Positions 26,428 through 34,711 of a DNA stretch of 64,000 bases are shown in pieces (the stretch's first letter is position 1; each line of letters opens with the position of its first letter). The notes beneath the pieces are model-generated. The model ran no database searches, was not told the origin of the DNA, and saw nothing but the letters and a program-made list of their open reading frames with translations. Source of the DNA: an uncultured Lachnospiraceae bacterium (GTDB taxonomy: Bacteria; Bacillota; Clostridia; Lachnospirales; Lachnospiraceae); assembly GCA_900544685.1 (NCBI GenBank), contig UQWA01000015.1, positions 7,743 to 71,742 on the forward strand. Reading direction: 5' to 3'. The translations under genes and the position numbers were made by a program.

Positions 26428-27351
26428 TTACTGCTCCTCCCAGAGTTTCTGAGGATAAAGTCCGGAATCCTTCAGGGACTGGATGGCTTTTACAACAAAA
26501 GCTTTGTCTTCTTTGTATGTAACTCCGTACCATTTATCTTCGGTTTTTAATACCTGAACAGTGGCTTTACCTTCCTGGATCAAGTCATCCACTGCAAAAG
26601 GAAGGAAATATTCACATTTCAGAGGATTCTTTTCCAGATTCTCTTTTAAGAATTCAGGGAATCCTTTTTTCAGTTCTTCCATCAGACTCTTCTGGAAGCC
26701 CCACATGTTCATGGATACAATGCTGCCTTCCGGAATCTCATTCCAGGTAGCTCCGTCATCTTCTGTATAAGCAGTAATGTTACCGCGTTTTTCAATGTGT
26801 GTTCTTTCATGAATCGTCTGAAGTACTCCGTTGTCATCTGTTACACAGACACCTCTGGCAACATGGCCGTTCTCTGTCAGCGTATTTTCCAGAATGTAAC
26901 CTACCATGGCATAACGGTAAGTTTCATCATCTGGATGCGTGGTCAGATAATCATAGATTAACTGATAAGCCTTGCTTCCATAGTAGTCATCCGCATTGAT
27001 AACGGCGAATGGTCCATCCACATAAGGAAGGGCACACAGCACTGCGTGTGCAGTACCAAAAGGTTTTACACGTCCCTCCGGTACAGTAAATCCTTCCGGA
27101 AGCTCCAGATTCTGATAAACATATTCTACATCAATCAGTTTGGAAATACGATTTCCAATGCGTTCTTTAAAGTCAGCTTCGATTTCTTTCTTAATAACAA
27201 AAATGACCTTTCGAAATCCTGCACGGACAGCATCATAAATGGAAAAATCCATGATAATATGTCCCTGTTCATCTACAGGATCGATCTGTTTTAATCCACC
27301 ATATCGGCTGCCCATACCGGCTGCCATAATAATTAAAGTAGGCTTGTTCAT
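26428..27351 (-). CDS. Sugar-1-phosphate nucleotidyltransferase
   Basis: 307 residues. It begins with TLIIMAAGMGSRYGGLKQID, a variant nucleotide-binding signature of the NTP_transferase fold, then has PFAVINADDYYGSKAY, the metal-binding Asp region, and YAMVGYIL. It should join a sugar 1-phosphate with UTP (or another NTP). Being between two NahK-like kinase genes, it probably accepts their product, in the manner of the AmgK-MurU or LnpB-LnpC salvage pairs. ATG 27351 has AAAGGAG; the open frame extends upstream to 27606 but only across a terminator and a promoter. Confidence 0.82.
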   Translation of the reverse strand: MNKPTLIIMAAGMGSRYGGLKQIDPVDEQGHIIMDFSIYDAVRAGFRKVIFVIKKEIEADFKERIGNRISKLIDVEYVYQNLELPEGFTVPEGRVKPFGTAHAVLCALPYVDGPFAVINADDYYGSKAYQLIYDYLTTHPDDETYRYAMVGYILENTLTENGHVARGVCVTDDNGVLQTIHERTHIEKRGNITAYTEDDGATWNEIPEGSIVSMNMWGFQKSLMEELKKGFPEFLKENLEKNPLKCEYFLPFAVDDLIQEGKATVQVLKTEDKWYGVTYKEDKAFVVKAIQSLKDSGLYPQKLWEEQ

Positions 27352-27385
27352 AATAATCTCCTTTAATATCTTTACAATCTTTTTT

Positions 27386-27414
27386 ATTCTAACACTGTAG
27401 CTGTTCTTTGTCCA
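27386..27414 (-). promoter_or_regulatory. Internal promoter of the nucleotidyltransferase-kinase pair
   Basis: On the minus strand TGGACA (plus 27409-27414), 17 bases, TAGAAT (plus 27386-27391). The -35 lies in a palindrome CTGTTCT-N6-AGAACAG (27401-27420) that could be an operator or a hairpin. Together with the terminator at 27423-27467 this makes the pair a separate transcription unit. Confidence 0.6.
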
Positions 27415-27422
27415 GAACAGTA

Positions 27423-27467
27423 ACAAAAAGTGAACCACAGGACATTTTCTGCCGGGTTCACTTTTGT
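27423..27467 (-). terminator. Intrinsic terminator after kinase copy 2
   Basis: On the minus strand ACAAAAGTGAACC and GGTTCACTTTTTGT form a 13-bp stem (plus 27455-27467 and 27423-27436) with one bulge; the T-run is inside the descending arm. It separates the ABC/kinase transcript from the nucleotidyltransferase pair. Confidence 0.75.
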
Positions 27468-27472
27468 ATAAA

Positions 27473-28591
27473 TTATTGGCCGATGTATTTTTGTACAATT
27501 GCCTGCATCTGCTCCCATTTGCTTTCCATATCTGCAACCAGTTTGAACTGGGTGCGGGCGCGGTCCAGATTGTGTTCCGGGCGGTGAATCTTAAAATAAG
27601 TATCACCGGAAAGATAATCCGTCAGGAAACGCATGCCACATTCATAAGTCATGACTTTGGCACCAAGTGGAAGTGAAAGGATCTCTTTTTCCGTCAGGCG
27701 TCCACCGCATCCTTCCAGAAAACCTTTCACATAAGCTTCATATAATTCCATGCTGCAGCTTACTTTGGAAAGATCTTTTTCATCTTCTGCAGCGGTACTG
27801 GCACCAAAACGGATGGAATCACCAAAATCATTGACAGATAGTCCCGGCATAACCGTATCCAGATCAATGACGCATAAGCCTTTTCCGGTTGCCTCATCAA
27901 TCAGAACATTATTGGACTTGGTGTCGTTGTGTGTAACGCGCAGAGGAATTTTTCCCTGATCCTGCAGGTTACCCAGTGCACAGGCAAGATCAAAACGCTG
28001 CTTTACGAACTGGATTTCATCCTGAATGCCGGCAGCACGGCCACAGATATCTTCCGCAACAGCTTTTTCGAAATTCCCAAACCGGACTGCTGTATTGTGG
28101 AAATTCGGTATAGTTTCATGCAAAGTCTCCGCAGGAAAGTCAGCCAGCATCTGCTGGAAACGTCCGAATGACAAAGCACTCTGGTAAAAATCCTCCGGAT
28201 CCTTTACCTGATCCAGTGCATATACATGGTCAATGTAATGGTAGGTGCGCCAGTATTCTCCGAAACCGTCCTTATAATAGGGCTTACCATCGGCGGTAAA
28301 GACAAAATCCAGAGTTTCTCTCTGTGGATTACCACCGGCAGCCTTGATCTTTTCCTTCAGGAATCCGGTCACACCGATGATGTTTTCCATCAGTGATTCC
28401 GGATCAGTGAAGATGGTTTTATTCATATGCTGTAATATGTAAGCATGTTCCTGACCATTCTGCTGATAGGTCAGAAGATAAGTATCGTTGATATGACCGT
28501 TTCCATAAGGAACACAGTCTTTATAAGTGCCTTCAATCGCAAAGCCATAGCAGGCCTGGGATAATCCGGCTGTTGGTTTTCTCGTATCCAT
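27473..28591 (-). CDS. NahK-like sugar 1-kinase (phosphotransferase family), copy 2
   Basis: 372 residues, closely similar over its length to copy 1 (25315): YGNGHINDTYLLTY, LRVTHNDTKSNNVLID, LCVIDLDTVMPGL and the shared C-terminal YECGMRFLTDYLSGDTYFKI. All catalytic residues are kept. It follows the ABC permease genes by 23 bases and is probably cotranscribed with them, so it most likely phosphorylates the imported sugar. The two copies have diverged in the N-terminal lobe, which may mean different sugar preferences. AAAGGAG precedes the ATG. Confidence 0.85.
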   Translation of the reverse strand: MDTRKPTAGLSQACYGFAIEGTYKDCVPYGNGHINDTYLLTYQQNGQEHAYILQHMNKTIFTDPESLMENIIGVTGFLKEKIKAAGGNPQRETLDFVFTADGKPYYKDGFGEYWRTYHYIDHVYALDQVKDPEDFYQSALSFGRFQQMLADFPAETLHETIPNFHNTAVRFGNFEKAVAEDICGRAAGIQDEIQFVKQRFDLACALGNLQDQGKIPLRVTHNDTKSNNVLIDEATGKGLCVIDLDTVMPGLSVNDFGDSIRFGASTAAEDEKDLSKVSCSMELYEAYVKGFLEGCGGRLTEKEILSLPLGAKVMTYECGMRFLTDYLSGDTYFKIHRPEHNLDRARTQFKLVADMESKWEQMQAIVQKYIGQ

Positions 28592-28614
28592 AAAGGAGAC
28601 TCCTTTCAGAAGGC

Positions 28615-29469
28615 TTAGCCTTTGACACCACCGGATGTCAGACCGCCAACCAGATTCTTTTCAATACCGACAAACAGTATCACAACCGGAACGATAGCAT
28701 ACAGGGATGCGGCAAACAGATACTGCCATTCAATCATATTGTAGCCATTGAAGATATTGATGCCAACGGTCAGAGGCTTAAAGGTATCTGTGGAGATCAG
28801 TGTCAGTGCTACGGTATATTCATTCCATGCATTGATAAATACAAAAATCAGTGCAGTTACAATACCAGGTGCGGCAACAGGAAGCAGGATCTTGATCAGA
28901 GCCTGTATACGGTTGCAACCGTCGATGGTTGCGGCCTGTTCCATTTCAGAAGAGATACTCATAAAAGTACCACGCAGCAGCCAGATGGCAAATGCCTGGT
29001 TAAATGCTGCATTGATAAAGATCAGACCTACGATACTGTTGGTCAGATGCAGAGACATCATGACCTTGTAGATACCGATCAGAAGAACGACCGGAGCAAA
29101 CATCTGGGAGACAATGACAAATCCCAGAAAAGCGGTCTGTCCTTTGAATTTCATTCTGGACAATGCATATGCAGCAGGAATACCACAGAGCATAGCCAGA
29201 AGTGTGGATCCACCTGCAATCAGAATGGAGTTGCGCATGTAGCTGGCCATCGGTGCCCTGGACCATACATCGATCAGGTTAGACCAGATGGCATGGATCG
29301 GGAAAACGGTGCCGGAGGTGGAGAAGATCTCCGCACGGCTCTTTAATGCAGTACAGATGGTGACAAAATACGGATACAGTGTAATCAGGCAGATGATGAT
29401 AACAACCAGATATAAAAATATCCGTGATACGATCTTTTTATTTGATTTTGTATGTTCCATATCAGTCAT
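28615..29469 (-). CDS. Carbohydrate ABC transporter permease (MalG-like)
   Basis: 284 residues, six membrane helices. The first lies near 15-35 (IFLYLVVIIICLITLYPYF). The cytoplasmic EAA loop, EMEQAATIDGCNRIQALIKI followed by LPVAAPG, contacts the ATPase. This is the CUT1 family inner subunit. No ATP-binding subunit is encoded here; CUT1 importers of Firmicutes usually share an MsmX-type ATPase encoded elsewhere. The start overlaps the end of the MalF-like gene by 8 bases. Confidence 0.92.
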   Translation of the reverse strand: MTDMEHTKSNKKIVSRIFLYLVVIIICLITLYPYFVTICTALKSRAEIFSTSGTVFPIHAIWSNLIDVWSRAPMASYMRNSILIAGGSTLLAMLCGIPAAYALSRMKFKGQTAFLGFVIVSQMFAPVVLLIGIYKVMMSLHLTNSIVGLIFINAAFNQAFAIWLLRGTFMSISSEMEQAATIDGCNRIQALIKILLPVAAPGIVTALIFVFINAWNEYTVALTLISTDTFKPLTVGINIFNGYNMIEWQYLFAASLYAIVPVVILFVGIEKNLVGGLTSGGVKG

Positions 29470-30340
29470 CTCCTTTCTTTAACACAGAAACCATGTAAAT
29501 ACTTGCACAGATAAACAGGATCAGGAATCCGATCACGGAAACAGCGGCAGCATCCCCCTGTTTGCCGTTGTAAAATGCAAGCTTGTACAGGTAAGTCACC
29601 AGTGTATCGGTACGGTTCGCCGGGTCACCCTTGGTAATAGTCCAGATGATCGGGAATGAGTTAAATACATAGATAATATTCAGTACTGTACTTACAGTCA
29701 GGGAAGGACGAACCAGAGGAATAGTGATCTGGAACATCTTCTGCCAGTAATTGGCGCCGTCTACCGTAGCAGCTTCGTAGAAGCCTTCGTCGATACTCTG
29801 CAGACCGGACAGCACAGTAAAGGTAACGAATGGAATCGTTACAAAAATACCACAGGCAATCTCCCATGCAAAATAGGCACCGGCTGTCGGCGTCCAGTTG
29901 ATGGCATGATCAATGATACCAAGCTTCATAAGAAGGGTATTCAGTGTACCATAGTCGGTATCAATGATGAATTTCCAGATACTTGCCTGTACGATCAGTG
30001 TGGTAGCCCATGGAAATACCACAACGGCACGTGCAATTTTACGGCCTTTAAATTCATTATTTAAGATGATAGCAAGGATAAATCCAAGCAGAGTAGATAA
30101 ACCTACAACTGCAACAGTCCATACAATTGTATTTTTCAGAACCATGGAGAATACCGGACTGCTCAGTACTTTATGGAAATTGTCAAATCCGCAGAAGCCC
30201 TTGATCAGACCAGCTTTACTGATCTTGCTGAAGGACATGCGGAATACAAATCCAATCGGAATGACGATAAAGACTGCCATCAGAAGTACACTTGGAAGAA
30301 TCCAGAGATATGGTTCTATACCTCGAAATTTTTTCTTCAT
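29462..30340 (-). CDS. Carbohydrate ABC transporter permease (MalF-like)
   Basis: 292 residues, six helices, first near 12-33 (LWILPSVLLMAVFIVIPIGF). The EAA loop is EGFYEAATVDGANYWQKMFQ with ITIPLVRPS. It is the partner of the MalG-like protein. It is short (no P2-domain insertion), as in CUT1 oligosaccharide importers. It follows the binding-protein gene, with a terminator between that would lower permease relative to binding protein. Confidence 0.92.
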   Translation of the reverse strand: MKKKFRGIEPYLWILPSVLLMAVFIVIPIGFVFRMSFSKISKAGLIKGFCGFDNFHKVLSSPVFSMVLKNTIVWTVAVVGLSTLLGFILAIILNNEFKGRKIARAVVVFPWATTLIVQASIWKFIIDTDYGTLNTLLMKLGIIDHAINWTPTAGAYFAWEIACGIFVTIPFVTFTVLSGLQSIDEGFYEAATVDGANYWQKMFQITIPLVRPSLTVSTVLNIIYVFNSFPIIWTITKGDPANRTDTLVTYLYKLAFYNGKQGDAAAVSVIGFLILFICASIYMVSVLKKGDD

Positions 30341-30386
30341 AAGAATGCCTCATTTCTGTAATATCATATAAGAATATATCAGACTT

Positions 30387-30424
30387 AAAAAATGGACCGG
30401 ACCTTAATAGCCCGGCCCATTTTC
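30387..30424 (-). terminator. Attenuating hairpin between binding-protein and permease genes
   Basis: On the minus strand AAAATGGGCCGG and CCGGTCCATTTTTT form a stem (plus 30412-30424 and 30387-30400, with one G-U pair) ending in six T. Placed inside the operon, it would let most transcripts stop after the binding-protein gene. Confidence 0.75.
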
Positions 30425-30448
30425 TGTTCTTAGAAATATGGTTCTGAC

Positions 30449-31672
30449 TTAACCTGCGATTTCTGCCTGAAGGTTATCCAGCTGTTCCTGAACGCTTTCA
30501 CCAAGGAGTGCATTCTGTTCTGCGCTGATAACGCCCTGTTTTACGTCTGCCCATTCAGCTTTTGCTGTTGGATAGAACTTGCAGCTTGCAAGGATATCAA
30601 TCCAGCTTGCCATATCAGGATCTGCTGCAGCAAGAGCTTCGCCACCTGTCTTGGTTGCAGGCAGGAAACCTTCCATAGCTACCCAATCAGTGTAACGTGC
30701 ATCATCATAGAAGTAATCGAAGAATGTTGTGATTGCTGCTTTTTCTTCGTCTGTGTAATCATTGTCGAAGCACATAAATCTGTCCATAACACCTGCGGAT
30801 ACAGATTCACCTGTGTTGCTTGGGATAGAAGCTACGCCGTAGTTTACTTCGTTGCCGCCGTCTGCGATGTAAGTAGGTAAGCTGTTAGGAGCGATAACCA
30901 TGGCAATCTTGCCTGCTCCGAACATATCCTGCAGATCGTAACGTGTATCGTTGGCAGGATCACTGTTGGTGTAACCTGCATTTACAAGGCTGATTGCGTA
31001 TTCGATTGCTTCTACGTTTTCAGGGCTGTTTAGTGTCCAGTTACCTTCATCGTCTACGAATCCGCCGCCGTTGTTCCATGTATAGTAAGCAAATGCAGCC
31101 TGACCTTCGTCAGTTGTCATATCAATACCCCATGGATAAATACTTTCATCGTAAGCCTTGATTGCTTCGCATGCTGCGGTCAGCTCGTCCCATGTAGTAG
31201 GAACTTCTACGCCTGCAGCTTCCAGAATGTCTTTGTTGTAGTACAGAGCACGTGCAGAAGCAAGGTCTGGAATAGCCCATACGGTACCGTCTACTTCAGA
31301 CTGATCAAGGAATGCATCATACATCTTGCTGTATGTCTCTTCAGATACAACATCCTGAATCGGAAGTAACAGATCATCTGCCTGATAGTCAGCGAATACG
31401 TCGATATTCAGGACATCAGGAGCCTCGCCGTTGGCGATACGTGTATTTACAACTGTGTAAATATCGTTCCATGATACAACTTCTACGTTCAGGTTGATAC
31501 CAGGATTGTCTGCATTAAAGTCTTCTACAAACTGTGCCCACCAGTCTGCGGTGTTCTGACCATACTGAGCAGCAATTACGTTTACATCTACTGTGTCTTC
31601 TGCCATGGCTCCCATAGATGCCATTGACAGAACCATTGCCATAGCTGCGCCCGCGGTTAATACTTTTTTCAT
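30449..31672 (-). CDS. Extracellular sugar-binding protein of the ABC importer
   Basis: 407 residues, bacterial SBP family 1. A signal peptide (MKKVLTAGAAMAMVLSMAS) ends at an AMA site, but there is no lipobox cysteine, unlike most Gram-positive binding proteins. The mature part is very acidic and shows the usual domain-hinge pattern (PDVLNIDVFADYQA, VPTTWDELTAACEAIKAYDE). It should deliver an oligosaccharide to the permeases. GGAGGG lies 7 bases before ATG 31672; the frame opens further upstream, but without a ribosome-binding site. Repeated use of a few preferred codons suggests high expression. Confidence 0.9.
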   Translation of the reverse strand: MKKVLTAGAAMAMVLSMASMGAMAEDTVDVNVIAAQYGQNTADWWAQFVEDFNADNPGINLNVEVVSWNDIYTVVNTRIANGEAPDVLNIDVFADYQADDLLLPIQDVVSEETYSKMYDAFLDQSEVDGTVWAIPDLASARALYYNKDILEAAGVEVPTTWDELTAACEAIKAYDESIYPWGIDMTTDEGQAAFAYYTWNNGGGFVDDEGNWTLNSPENVEAIEYAISLVNAGYTNSDPANDTRYDLQDMFGAGKIAMVIAPNSLPTYIADGGNEVNYGVASIPSNTGESVSAGVMDRFMCFDNDYTDEEKAAITTFFDYFYDDARYTDWVAMEGFLPATKTGGEALAAADPDMASWIDILASCKFYPTAKAEWADVKQGVISAEQNALLGESVQEQLDNLQAEIAG

Positions 31673-31746
31673 TTTAAAACCCTCCTTAAAGATGAATTGT
31701 GGCAAATCGTCCATCTCTTCGTTCTACGATTTGCCTTTCTGTTAAA

Positions 31747-31793
31747 AGTATACTATGAAAATTATTTTCAGTCAATAGAATTATTGAAAATAA
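31747..31793 (-). promoter_or_regulatory. Promoter and palindromic operator of the ABC sugar operon
   Basis: On the minus strand TTGACT (plus 31770-31775), 17 bases, TATACT (plus 31747-31752). The -35 lies within a nested palindrome: outer arms TTATTTTCA (31762-31770) and TGAAAATAA (31785-31793), inner arms TCAATA and TATTGA. A repressor or activator bound here would govern the operon. No regulator gene is adjacent. Confidence 0.7.
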
Positions 31794-31820
31794 CTATGAA
31801 AAAATTGGAGATCAGAAAAA

Positions 31821-31871
31821 TGTTTGTTAAATAAACACAAGTTGACAGGGAGAACAGGGCTGAGATAAGAT
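31821..31871 (+). promoter_or_regulatory. Promoter and upstream palindrome of the GH3 gene
   Basis: TTGACA (31842-31847), 18 bases, TAAGAT (31866-31871). Just before the -35 is an imperfect 17-bp palindrome, TGTTTGTTAAATAAACA (31821-31837), which could bind an activator. This promoter diverges from that of the ABC operon, so the two units may be coregulated. Confidence 0.55.
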
Positions 31872-31877
31872 ATCATA

Positions 31878-31899
31878 GTTGGGGGCTTTTGCCCCCAAC
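31878..31899 (+). other. 5'-terminal mRNA hairpin of the GH3 transcript
   Basis: GTTGGGGGC (31878-31886), TTTT, GCCCCCAAC (31891-31899): a perfect 9-bp stem with a tetraloop starting about 7 bases after the -10 box. It would form the very 5' end of the mRNA, a known way to protect transcripts. No T-run follows, so termination is unlikely. Confidence 0.55.
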
Positions 31900-31933
31900 A
31901 TCTAAGAAACAATATAGCAGATGGGGAAAAGAA

Positions 31934-34693
31934 ATGAACAGATTCGAATTAGATATGGAGCAGTACCGGAAGCTGGCAAGACAGGCGGCAGCAGATGGCT
32001 GTGTACTTTTAAAAAACGAGGCAGAGGCACTGCCTTTCAAAAAGAAAGAACGAATTGCAGTATATGGAAGAATTGCATTTACTTATTATAAAAGCGGACT
32101 GGGATCAGGAGGGCTGGTGAATACCGGCAAGGTAGACAGTATCCTGGAGGCACTGCAGGCAGAGGATCTGGTACTGGATGAAAAACTGATTTCCATATAT
32201 GAAGCATGGATACAGGAAAATCCATTTGATGAAGGGGCAGGATGGGGAAAGGTTCCATGGTCACAGAAAGAGATGCCGGTGACAGATGAGATGCTGACCT
32301 GTGCCGCAGATGCCGATGCAGCAGTGATTGTAATAGGAAGAACTGCGGGAGAAGATCAGGATAACACTGATGCGCCGGGGGGTTACCGTCTGACAGAGGA
32401 AGAAGAACAATTAATCTGTCAGGTATGTCAGACAAATGCCCGTACGATAGTAGTGCTGAATGTGGGTAACATTATAGATATGAGCTGGGTGGAAAAGTAT
32501 CATCCCCATGCAGTTCTGTATACATGGCAGGGAGGCCAGGAGGGGGCATATGCCATAGTAGATGTGTTGACAGGCAGAGTGAATCCATCAGGCAGACTGA
32601 CAGATACAATTGCCGGAAAAATCAGTGACTATCCCTCTGATGCCTGCTTTGGCAGTGAGATCGAGAATGAATACCGGGAAGATATCTACGTGGGATACCG
32701 GTATTTTGAGACCTTTGCCAGAGATAAAGTACAGTATCCTTTTGGATATGGGCTTTCCTATACCACTTTTTCTATAGAAGGAAAAATAGTACCGGAATCA
32801 GAAAAATCGAATCATACAGAACTGGAGATCCGGGTCTGCAATACCGGAGACACTGCGGGAAGAGAAGTAGTCCAGGTGTATGTGCAGCTTCCGCAGGGCA
32901 GACTGGGACAGCCACTGCGACGTCTGACAGCATTTTATAAAACAGAATTGTTACAGCCGGGAGAATCTGAAGTCAGAAGGATACAGGTTGCAGACAGAGA
33001 TCTGGCGTCCTATGATGACAGCGGTGTGACTGGTTACAGATCAGCTTATATCCTGGAAGAAGGACAGTATGCCTTCTATGTGGGTGGCAATGTGAGAGAT
33101 GCAGTGAAGGCGGGGGAATGCTACAGGAATATCAAGATTGTGGAGCAGCTTCAGGAAGCACTGGCACCGACAAAAGAGTTTCGGAGAATACACCCGGTAC
33201 AGAGCAAAGACCATATGGAAATATCCTGGGAAAAAGTTCCGGTCAGAACGGTGGATCCGCAGGTGAGAAGAGGGGCAGAACTACCGAAAGAACTGGTACA
33301 GACCAAAGATCAGGGATGGAAACTGGTGGATGTACTGGATGGAACGATAGACTTAGATACCTTTACAGCACAGCTTTCTGACGAGGATCTGATTGAAATA
33401 TTCCGTGGGGAGGGCATGTGCAGCCCGAAGGTAACGGCGGGAACAGCAGCAGCCTTTGGTGGATTGACAGAAAGTCTGAGAAATTATGGAATTCCGGCAG
33501 CCTGCTGTGCAGATGGACCATCCGGTATTCGTATGGATTGTGGAACCAGAGCATTTTCCCTTCCAAACGGAACTGCGCTGGGATGCACCTTTGATCAGGA
33601 ACTGGTGGAAGAACTTTATACAATGACCGGGCAGGAGATCCGGTTAAATAAGATTGATTCCCTTCTGGGACCGGGAATGAATATTCACCGCCACCCATTG
33701 AATGGAAGAAACTTTGAATATATTTCAGAAGATCCTTATCTTACCGGTAAGATTGCAGCAGCGCAGGTGCGAGGGATGAACCGGCACGGTATTGCAGGAA
33801 CTATTAAGCATTTCTGTGCCAATAATCAGGAAAAAGCAAGAAGCAGGGCGAACAGTCAGGTTTCTGAACGTGCTTTGAGAGAGATCTACCTTAAGGGATT
33901 TGAGATTGCCATAAAAGAAGGCGGAGCAAGGTCTGTGATGACGACTTATGGACCAGTCAATGGTTTGTGGACATCTGGCAGTTATGATTTGTGTACTACC
34001 ATTTTGCGTAAGGAATGGGGATTTGACGGAATTGTCATGACTGACTGGTGGGCAGTGGCAAACTATGAAGGACAAAGTGGAGACAAATACACAAAAGCAC
34101 CTATGGCAGCAGCACAGAATGATCTGTTCATGGTAACAGCAGATGCCATAGACAGTGTGCAGGAAGATGATATGCAGAAACAGTTGGAAGCAGGCTGGCT
34201 GACTCGCGGGGAATTACAGCGTAATGCGGAAAATATTCTGGGATTCTTGCTTAAAAGTCCGGCGCTTCTTCATCTGAACGGAAGAATCTGTCAGGAAGAG
34301 TTGGATGCCATGAATAGGAAAGAAGAGGGGGATGTGCTGGCATCTGACCTGAAATACCTTGACGATAATGCAAATGGATGTATACTGATTCGCGGAGAGA
34401 TGCTTAGTCCAAAGTCCGGCCATGCGGATGTATTAGGTATTCATCTGAAAAAAGAGGGTGACTACCGGATCTGTATGAAGATGCGTACTCAGCTTGGAGG
34501 GCTGGCACAGATACCAGTGTCGGTATATTGTAATAATACTCTGAAGACGATGATATCCATACAGGGCAGCGAAGGGAAATGGCTGGAGACTGACCGGGAA
34601 CTGGATCACATGATGGCAGGAAACCATTACATAAAGTTCTATTATGGTGCAAACGGACTGGAGATTGACCAGATACGCATATACCAGATGTAG
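31934..34693 (+). CDS. Glycoside hydrolase family 3 with reversed domain order
   Basis: 919 residues. The order is opposite to most GH3 enzymes: the alpha/beta sandwich domain comes first (AADGCVLLKNEAEALPF), then an Fn3-like region (GREVVQVYVQLPQGRLGQPL), then the TIM-barrel domain (ADGPSGIRMD, GPGMNIHRHPLNGRNFEY, GTIKHFCANNQE). The nucleophile is Asp704 in GIVMTDWWA. Reversed GH3 proteins are known from ruminal and gut Clostridia and are often beta-glucosidases; the specificity here is untested. No signal peptide, so it acts on imported glycosides. ATG 31934 is preferred to the earlier in-frame ATG at 31889, which lies in the mRNA hairpin. Confidence 0.9.
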   Translation: MNRFELDMEQYRKLARQAAADGCVLLKNEAEALPFKKKERIAVYGRIAFTYYKSGLGSGGLVNTGKVDSILEALQAEDLVLDEKLISIYEAWIQENPFDEGAGWGKVPWSQKEMPVTDEMLTCAADADAAVIVIGRTAGEDQDNTDAPGGYRLTEEEEQLICQVCQTNARTIVVLNVGNIIDMSWVEKYHPHAVLYTWQGGQEGAYAIVDVLTGRVNPSGRLTDTIAGKISDYPSDACFGSEIENEYREDIYVGYRYFETFARDKVQYPFGYGLSYTTFSIEGKIVPESEKSNHTELEIRVCNTGDTAGREVVQVYVQLPQGRLGQPLRRLTAFYKTELLQPGESEVRRIQVADRDLASYDDSGVTGYRSAYILEEGQYAFYVGGNVRDAVKAGECYRNIKIVEQLQEALAPTKEFRRIHPVQSKDHMEISWEKVPVRTVDPQVRRGAELPKELVQTKDQGWKLVDVLDGTIDLDTFTAQLSDEDLIEIFRGEGMCSPKVTAGTAAAFGGLTESLRNYGIPAACCADGPSGIRMDCGTRAFSLPNGTALGCTFDQELVEELYTMTGQEIRLNKIDSLLGPGMNIHRHPLNGRNFEYISEDPYLTGKIAAAQVRGMNRHGIAGTIKHFCANNQEKARSRANSQVSERALREIYLKGFEIAIKEGGARSVMTTYGPVNGLWTSGSYDLCTTILRKEWGFDGIVMTDWWAVANYEGQSGDKYTKAPMAAAQNDLFMVTADAIDSVQEDDMQKQLEAGWLTRGELQRNAENILGFLLKSPALLHLNGRICQEELDAMNRKEEGDVLASDLKYLDDNANGCILIRGEMLSPKSGHADVLGIHLKKEGDYRICMKMRTQLGGLAQIPVSVYCNNTLKTMISIQGSEGKWLETDRELDHMMAGNHYIKFYYGANGLEIDQIRIYQM

Positions 34694-34711
34694 GTAAATT
34701 GGAGGAACAAC

